Shown here: piece by piece, positions 45,474 through 48,035 of the stretch
How the letters are laid out: the number at the start of each line of letters is the position of its first letter
How positions within the stretch are numbered: position 1 is the first letter of the stretch
Source of the DNA: Enterococcus columbae
GTDB lineage: Bacteria > Bacillota > Bacilli > Lactobacillales > Enterococcaceae
DNA length: 48,035 nucleotides
Assembly (NCBI GenBank): GCA_020742395.1
Contig: DYWZ01000026.1
Coordinates: 1 to 48,035, forward strand
Direction of reading: 5' to 3'
Made by a program: the position numbers and the translations under genes
Notes under the pieces: model-generated
Database searches by the model: none
The model's input: only the letters and a program-made list of their open reading frames with translations
Told to the model about the DNA's origin: nothing

Positions 45474-47111
45474 ATGAAAAAGCTCGTTAGTTTATTAGCT
45501 GTTAGCACGCTTTTATTGGCAGCTTGTGGCACCACAAGTCAAGGTAAGTCAAGTAGTAGCAACGATAGTCAAGCAGTCAAACAAGAAATTGCCGTTTCAA
45601 CTCCAGGTGAATTATCAACGCTAGATAGCGCCCAATATACGGATGTAAATAGCTCAGACATGATTGGTCAAGTTACTGAAGGTTTATATCGTTTGGATAA
45701 AAATGGTGACCCAGAGCTAGCGATGGCGAAGGAAAAACCAAAAATCAGTGAGGATGGTTTAACCTATACTTTCAAAATAAGAAATGCGCAATATAGCGAT
45801 GGGACACCAGTAAAAGCAGGGGATTTTGTTTATGCTTTTCAAACAGTGGTTGATCCAGCGACAGCTTCTTCCGCAAGTAGCCGGATGGACATCTTTAAAA
45901 ATGCAAGTAAAATCCGTAGCGGCAAATTACCTGTTGACCAATTAGGGGTGGAAGCTAAAGACGACCAAACGTTAGTCTTATATTTAGAAAATCCAGCGCC
46001 ATTCTTACCAGAAATTCTAACAGGGACGCCATTTATGCCAAAACAACAAGCCTTTGCTCAAGAAAAGGGGAAAGCTTACGGGACAAGTGCGGAGAATTTT
46101 GTCGGTAACGGACCATTTATCTTAAAGGATTGGAATGGAAATAATGAAAGCTGGACATTAGAAAAAAATCCGAAATACTGGGATAAAGAAAATGTCCGTT
46201 TAGAAAAAATTAATGTACAAGTAGTGAAAGAAATTGCTACTGGAGTGAATTTATTTAACGATGGCCAATTAGATTATACTTTATTATCTGATGTTTATGC
46301 GCAAAACAATCAGGATAATCCACTCGCTCATTTTGCACCAAAAGCAACAGTTGGGTATATCAGTGTCAACCAAAAACGCCCAGTAACTGGCAACGTTCAT
46401 GTGCGCCAAGCAATTTTACAAGCAATTAATAAAGCTAGCTTTACCAAGAATATTTTGGCAGATGGTTCTAAGCCGCTAAATGGTTTTGTCCCAGCTAACT
46501 TTGCCAAAAATCCAAAAACAGGTGAAGATTATCGTAAAGAAGCCGGTAAATTCATGAGTTATGATCTAAAGGCAGCCCAAAAAGCTTGGGAAACAGCGAA
46601 AAAAGAATTAGGACAAGATAAAATTCATTTAGAATTATTAGCCTCTGATACAGCGGTCTCTAAAAAGACAGTAGAATTTTTACAAGGTCAATTGCAACAA
46701 AATCTACCAGGACTAACCATTGATATTAAAAATGTGCCATTACAAAATCGCTTAGACCTTCAGACAGCGGGGGATTTTGATTTAGTTTATGGTACTTGGA
46801 CCCCAGACTATGCGGATCCAATCAATTTCTTAGAGTTTTATGAATCAACAGGTGGCTTAAATTCATCAGGCTATGTCAATAAAGACTATGATGCCGGTTT
46901 AGTCGAAGCGCGCACTACTTTAGCGAATAATCCAGCTAAACGTTGGCAAAAACTAATCGACTTAGAAGAAACATTGATTGAAAAGGATACAGCTGTTCTG
47001 CCATTTTATCAAGGTTCAGTTGCTTATCTGCAATCTAAACGTCTAAAGGATTTACAAGTCTTCCCATTTGGTCGTACGGTTTCTTATCGTTTAGCTTATG
47101 TTAGCAAGTAA
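45474..47111 (+). CDS. Oligopeptide-binding lipoprotein of an ABC transporter (OppA family)
   Basis: 545 residues. Lipoprotein signal with lipobox LLAAC (Cys about 18), then a Ser-rich linker and the SBP_bac_5 domain: DSAQYTDVNSSDMIGQVTEGLYR, VKAGDFVYAFQTVVDP, GNGPFILKDWN, NVHVRQAILQAINK. Binds peptides outside the membrane for an Opp-type permease, which is not in the window. Some members bind pheromones or wall peptides. Co-transcribed with the C26 peptidase. A terminator follows. Confidence 0.92.
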   Translation: MKKLVSLLAVSTLLLAACGTTSQGKSSSSNDSQAVKQEIAVSTPGELSTLDSAQYTDVNSSDMIGQVTEGLYRLDKNGDPELAMAKEKPKISEDGLTYTFKIRNAQYSDGTPVKAGDFVYAFQTVVDPATASSASSRMDIFKNASKIRSGKLPVDQLGVEAKDDQTLVLYLENPAPFLPEILTGTPFMPKQQAFAQEKGKAYGTSAENFVGNGPFILKDWNGNNESWTLEKNPKYWDKENVRLEKINVQVVKEIATGVNLFNDGQLDYTLLSDVYAQNNQDNPLAHFAPKATVGYISVNQKRPVTGNVHVRQAILQAINKASFTKNILADGSKPLNGFVPANFAKNPKTGEDYRKEAGKFMSYDLKAAQKAWETAKKELGQDKIHLELLASDTAVSKKTVEFLQGQLQQNLPGLTIDIKNVPLQNRLDLQTAGDFDLVYGTWTPDYADPINFLEFYESTGGLNSSGYVNKDYDAGLVEARTTLANNPAKRWQKLIDLEETLIEKDTAVLPFYQGSVAYLQSKRLKDLQVFPFGRTVSYRLAYVSK

Positions 47112-47129
47112 TAGTCATTAAGTATAAAA

Positions 47130-47163
47130 GAAAGTGGAAGTCAGCTGGCTTTCACTTTTTTTC
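47130..47163 (+). terminator. Rho-independent terminator
   Basis: Stem AAAGTG-AAG / CTT-CACTTT with mismatches, then TTTTTTT, after the OppA gene. Confidence 0.75.
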
Positions 47164-47235
47164 GTAGTGAGCTATGATTAAAGTAATCAGTGGAACGATT
47201 CCCACGCATTGATATAAATAGAAAGAAGGATGCCT

Positions 47236-47916
47236 ATGCGTTATTACATGATGCCAAGTCGTGATATTCGCGTGAATTTAGCTACAGAAGAATATCTATT
47301 AAACCAATACGATTTAGCCGAACCATTATTATTACTCTATATTCAAAAACCATGTGTGATTATCGGCCGAAATCAAAACGCCTATGAAGAAATCCATTTA
47401 CCCTATTTACGAGAACATAATATTACCTTAACGCGCCGTATTTCAGGAGGCGGCGCGGTCTATGATGACTTAGGAAATATTAGTTTTAGTCTAGTTAGCC
47501 AAAAAGGGCAAGTCAATTTTGGGGACTATCAAGGCGTTACCCAACCTATTGTCCAAGCACTTCATCGATTAGGAGCCACCGGAGTTGAAGCAAGTGGCCG
47601 TAATGATTTATATATAGAAGGTAAGAAATTTTCAGGCAATGCCATGTATACCAAGAATAATCGAACTTATTCACATGGTACCTTAATGTATGATGTCGAT
47701 TTAACCGTTTTAGATCAAGTTTTAAATGTTTCCAAAGAAAAATTCCAATCCAAAGCAACACCATCAACTAAAAAAGTCGTAACCAACATTAAACCCTATT
47801 TAGCCAAAGAATACCAACAACTTTCAACGGAAGATTTTGGCAAAGCCTTACTTTGTGCGATTTTTGAAGTTGATAACTTACAAGAAATTGCCCAAAATGA
47901 AATTATTTTAACGTAA
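47236..47916 (+). pseudogene. lplA: Lipoate-protein ligase A, C-terminal domain missing
   Basis: 226 codons against ~330 for LplA. The catalytic domain is complete: [62 protein letters not shown]. It stops at NEIILT (TAA 47914-47916) just where the accessory C-terminal domain should start, and the next bases belong to an IS605-like end. ATG 47236 has AAGAAGG 6 bases before it; ATG 47230 is too close to the site. Lipoyl transfer without the C-terminal domain is doubtful, though two-part ligases exist in other organisms. Confidence 0.7.
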
Positions 47917-48035
47917 TTCAGGCAGAAGTCGCCCATCCTCTATAGGTGGGTGATGAATGCCATTCGGTATGAGGGTTACTGTTGGTAACTCGAAGACCGA
48001 CAATACATTACATGGTCTTTTTATTTCGTTCTATG
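47917..48035 (+). mobile_element. IS200/IS605-type element end (TnpB omega-RNA-like)
   Basis: Starts right at the lplA stop. Hairpins CCCATCC / GGTGGG (about 47933-47950) and GAG-GTTAC / GTAAC-TC (47971-47991), with GGGTGATGAATGCC between them, a pattern met at ends of IS605/IS1341-type TnpB elements. AAGACC / GGTCTT then T-run (47993-48023) looks like a terminator. No tnpB codons in the window; the element must extend to the right or be a relic. Confidence 0.45.

Overview
The window is AT-rich DNA from a low-GC Gram-positive bacterium of the order Lactobacillales, most likely Enterococcaceae. Evidence for this: a heterodimeric EfrAB-type exporter, a CiaRH-type two-component system, a tagatose-6-phosphate (lac) cluster, LPXTG and 3D-domain wall proteins, NiaR- and MtaR-type operators, a THF riboswitch in front of folT, and the tatD-rnmV-ksgA order. 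I cannot name the species. Both ends of the window look like ends of IS200/IS605 (TnpB) elements, so the window may be a contig bounded by insertion sequences.

Layout. 1-1811: an IS605-type right end, a long non-coding stretch, an IS30-family remnant and a broken MacB-like ABC permease. 1846-3999: a divergent promoter region with two CiaR-type boxes, then ciaR-ciaH. 4206-9462: a beta-glucoside module (two RpiR regulators, PTS EIIC, 6-phospho-beta-glucosidase, ROK kinase) with a cre site inside its promoter. 9648-10598: a secreted alpha/beta hydrolase behind a perfect CiaR box. 10688-16258: a decaying lac cluster (lacA, lacC and lacD broken, lacB intact), a CPBP protease, small fragments and lacR. 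16363-24823: methionine and aromatic metabolism (MetE-like protein, hydrolase, DAHP synthase, MtaR-like LysR regulator with a NUDIX partner, metE-metF behind a MET-box). 24918-30684: phosphoesterase, tatD-rnmV-ksgA, an unexplained structured region of about 1 kb, niaX under NiaR operators and folT under a THF riboswitch. 30798-36114 (minus strand): two related genes of unknown function, then efrB and efrA. 36444-42527: 3D-domain wall protein, LPXTG relic, and a capsule-type phosphoregulatory operon (cpsB, unknown membrane protein, cpsC, cpsD, LCP) with no glycosyltransferases. 42696-47916: zinc-ribbon membrane protein, a tandem array of four long hairpins, a candidate minus-strand small RNA, a C26 peptidase with an oligopeptide-binding lipoprotein, and a truncated lplA.

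The two most notable signals are these. (1) Four tandem imperfect-hairpin units of about 135 bp lie at 43717-44269; the junctions are conserved while the stems differ in sequence but stay paired, and two subtypes alternate. I know of no described family for them. (2) A small CiaR regulon can be read directly from the DNA: three TTTAAG-N5-TTTAAG-type boxes, each exactly 10 bp upstream of a -10 element, at ciaR, at the divergent ABC gene and at the hydrolase at 9720.

Genes cooperate in clear blocks: sugar uptake, hydrolysis and phosphorylation (5806-9462); methionine synthesis under its own regulator (19977-24823); vitamin uptake by two ECF S-components (29331-30684, energising module not in the window); and polysaccharide phosphoregulation plus LCP ligation (38417-42527). 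Several genes are plainly decaying (ABC permease, lacA, lacC, lacD, LPXTG protein, lplA, probably 14597).
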